From: Paenibacillus sp. A3
Lineage (GTDB): Bacteria; Bacillota; Bacilli; Paenibacillales; NBRC-103111
Assembly: GCF_001399685.1 (NCBI RefSeq)
Contig: NZ_JTHN01000064.1
Span: 1 to 32,646, forward strand
Length of the DNA stretch: 32,646 bases
Direction: 5' to 3'
Shown: positions 31,096-32,646 of the stretch, piece after piece
Position numbering within the stretch: the stretch's first letter is position 1
Layout of the letters: the number at the start of each line of letters is the position of its first letter
The notes under the pieces: generated by a model
Told to the model about the DNA's origin: nothing
Database searches by the model: none
The model's input: only the letters and a program-made list of their open reading frames with translations
Translations under genes and position numbers: made by a program

Positions 31096-31982
31096 CATGG
31101 CCGTTTCGGCTGGCCGTGCTGACCGACGAGGTGTCGCAGGATATCGAGGCGGTGATCCACTTTTGTCGCGACTATAAGCTGGAAGCGGTCGAGCTGCGCT
31201 CCGTCAACGATCAGCCGCTCTACAAGCTATCGGACGAGCGGATTGACGCCCTTGCAGCACGGCTGCAAGAGGCGGGGCTGACCGTATGCGGCCTGTCTTC
31301 GCCGGTGTTCAAATGCGAGCTGGACGACGAGGTGCAAATTGAGGAGCATATCCGCATTCTGAAACGGTATGCGGACCTGGCCCGCCGCTTCGGCTGCCGT
31401 TACGTCCGGGGCTTCAGCTTCTGGGCGCAAGGCCCGTCCGATGAAGCACTCCCACGTATCGCGGAGCGGCTCCGCGGAGTCGCCGGGATGATGGAATCGG
31501 CGGGACTCGTCTACGCGCTCGAATTCGATCCCGCCGTCTATGCGACGAACGGCGCCAAAGAGCGGCGGCCGCTGGGTGCGGTGGCTTCCCCGCACCTTCG
31601 GGCGCTGTATGACCCGGGGAACGACTTATGGGACCCGGACGGCGAAGTGCCTTATCCGGACGGCTACGAGCATTTGCGCGGGCAGATCTGCCATATTCAT
31701 TTGAAGGATGCGGTGCGTACGGCGGACGGCGTGCAAGGCGTTGCGATCGGGGAGGGCGAAGTGGATTACCGGGCGCTGCTGCGGCGCCTGCTGGCAGACG
31801 GCTACGACGGCTACCTGGTTGTCGAGACGCATTACCGGTTGCGTTCGCAGCTTACGGAGGAGCAGCTCAAGCGTCCTTCAGGCAGCGCCTTCTCGGAAGG
31901 CGGAGAAGAAGCGTCGCGGGAGTGCATGGACAGCTTGCTCCGCTTAATGGAGAGCATTCGAGTGGAAACGGGGCAGGGTTAA
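31092..31982 (+). CDS. Sugar phosphate isomerase/epimerase-like TIM barrel (AP_endonuc_2 fold)
   Basis: A 296-residue cytoplasmic protein of the xylose-isomerase-like barrel superfamily. Seen are the N-terminal LTDEVSQD, and candidate metal ligands Glu144 (ALEFDP), Asp174 (LYDPGND), His203 (CHIHLKD) and Glu245 (VVETHY), with GEGEVDY near 220-226. Members of this superfamily isomerise, epimerise, dehydrate or cleave sugars and keto-sugars. The ATGA overlap with the Gfo/Idh/MocA-like gene (31092-31095) and the GGGAAGGGGG ribosome site show co-translation. Pairing of such a barrel with a Gfo/Idh/MocA enzyme is known from C-glycoside and 3-keto-glycoside processing, which makes oxidation followed by elimination or isomerisation a reasonable but unproven guess. 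It is the last gene of the operon. Confidence 0.9.
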   Translation: MTWPFRLAVLTDEVSQDIEAVIHFCRDYKLEAVELRSVNDQPLYKLSDERIDALAARLQEAGLTVCGLSSPVFKCELDDEVQIEEHIRILKRYADLARRFGCRYVRGFSFWAQGPSDEALPRIAERLRGVAGMMESAGLVYALEFDPAVYATNGAKERRPLGAVASPHLRALYDPGNDLWDPDGEVPYPDGYEHLRGQICHIHLKDAVRTADGVQGVAIGEGEVDYRALLRRLLADGYDGYLVVETHYRLRSQLTEEQLKRPSGSAFSEGGEEASRECMDSLLRLMESIRVETGQG

Positions 31983-32006
31983 GCGGCCTAAATAAGAGTT
32001 ATAGTC

Positions 32007-32042
32007 AGAGACATCGGGCTACCGGTGTCTCTTTCGTCTTTT
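32007..32042 (+). terminator. Rho-independent terminator of the second sugar locus
   Basis: AGAGACATCGG (32007-32017) pairs with CCGGTGTCTCT (32022-32032), 11 bp with one G-U pair and a four-base loop. TTCGTCTTTT follows, a somewhat interrupted T-rich tail. It lies 24 bases after the last stop codon of the operon. Confidence 0.82.
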
Positions 32043-32146
32043 CACTTTTCTTCCGGTCGGGAAGCGATTCCCGGCAACATGCGCCAAGGAAAAAGCGTTC
32101 ATAAGGATAAGCAGTGACACTCATGGTTGAATGGGGAGGGAATCGA

Positions 32147-32626
32147 ATGAGTAAAATTTTGGCAGGGCTGGCGTTCTTTATTGTTATTTCCGGTACGGCA
32201 TTGTTCGTAGACGGGAAAATAGGGATTCAGGAGCAGCCGGACCACTCGGACCGGATTGATATTCGCGGCACAGTTACGTCTGTGGCCAAAGCTCCGCATG
32301 CGGCATCGTCCGCTTCCGGCACTCCGGACCCGAATGCTTCAGTATCGAGCAAGGAGGCGGTCCCGGCAAAACCGAGCCCCGAAGGAAAGATCATTTCCAT
32401 TATGGTTGAAGGTCCCAAAACAGAAAACGTACCTTATGACAAGGCATCGGTATCCTTGCGTGAGCATACAAAACTATATAAAAAGCAGGGCGCGGAGCTT
32501 GTCCGCGCAGCCGTCGAAGAGCTGAAGGTCGGTTCGGAAGTGGAGATTGCCTTCGACGGTCCGGTTGCGGAATCCTATCCCGTTCAGGCTGTGGCGGGGA
32601 AGCGTGTGATCCTGAATAAGCAATAA
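32147..32626 (+). CDS. Small exported or membrane-anchored protein, DUF3221/YobA-like
   Basis: A 159-residue protein with a hydrophobic N-terminus (about 4-22) serving as signal or anchor, no lipobox, and an Ala/Ser/Pro-rich low-complexity stretch (about 47-82). The rest resembles DUF3221 proteins such as B. subtilis YobA: GTVTSV near 41, KIISIMVEG near 82-90, then VGSEVEIAFDGPVAESYPVQA near 128-148, which is the family's best conserved part. The function of this family is unknown. GGGGAGGG 7 bases upstream sets the ATG at 32147; an ATG at 32114 lacks a ribosome site. The Ala/Ser/Pro stretch between the two halves of the motif is unusual. Confidence 0.75.
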   Translation: MSKILAGLAFFIVISGTALFVDGKIGIQEQPDHSDRIDIRGTVTSVAKAPHAASSASGTPDPNASVSSKEAVPAKPSPEGKIISIMVEGPKTENVPYDKASVSLREHTKLYKKQGAELVRAAVEELKVGSEVEIAFDGPVAESYPVQAVAGKRVILNKQ

Positions 32627-32646
32627 ATACGTCACGAGTCCGGCCT

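Overview
The window looks like chromosomal DNA of a GC-rich, low-copy-repeat Bacilli genome, most likely Paenibacillus or a close relative. The clues are strong Shine-Dalgarno sites with some TTG/GTG starts, paired YesM/YesN-type regulators, two LplB/YtcP-type sugar importers without their own ATPase, TTTT-tailed hairpin terminators, and a carbohydrate-oriented gene content. No rRNA, tRNA, insertion sequence, phage gene or CRISPR array was seen.

Region A (1-5360, minus strand) is an amino-acid uptake module. It holds an ABC ATPase (cut by the window edge), a permease and a lipoprotein binding protein, with a two-component pair next to them: a histidine kinase whose extracellular sensor is itself an amino-acid-binding (SBP_bac_3-like) domain, and an NtrC-class sigma-54 activator. 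A full-consensus sigma-54 -24/-12 promoter sits just upstream of the transporter operon (2104-2121), and two tandem 18-bp dyads about 215 bp upstream of it are candidate activator sites. Together they read as a self-contained circuit in which extracellular amino acid is sensed and the importer is switched on.

Region B (5674-15539, plus strand) is a glycan module: a secreted GH85 endo-beta-N-acetylglucosaminidase with its own terminator, a YesM-type kinase, a YesN-type AraC regulator, two sugar permeases and a DUF3502-type lipoprotein binding protein. The set resembles the pneumococcal N-glycan route (EndoD plus the NgtS/P1/P2 importer), so I infer release and uptake of N-glycans.

Region C (15487-19830) holds a 711-base gene-free stretch with a degenerate 35-bp tandem repeat, a secreted SH3-NlpC/P60 peptidase (minus), a membrane-anchored TlpA-type thioredoxin and an ACT-domain malic enzyme, the last ending in a clear terminator.

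Region D (19960-32042) is a second carbohydrate locus: a divergent membrane-bound AraC regulator, two permeases, a lipoprotein binding protein, a Gfo/Idh/MocA oxidoreductase, a 1009-residue secreted multidomain protein with a GH18-like barrel, a second, unusual Gfo/Idh/MocA protein and a translationally coupled sugar isomerase/epimerase-like TIM barrel. The substrate is unknown; the paired oxidoreductase and isomerase-like enzymes suggest a keto-sugar type of chemistry. A small secreted or anchored DUF3221-like protein closes the window. Both sugar importers lack an ATPase gene here and presumably share an MsmX-type ATPase encoded elsewhere.
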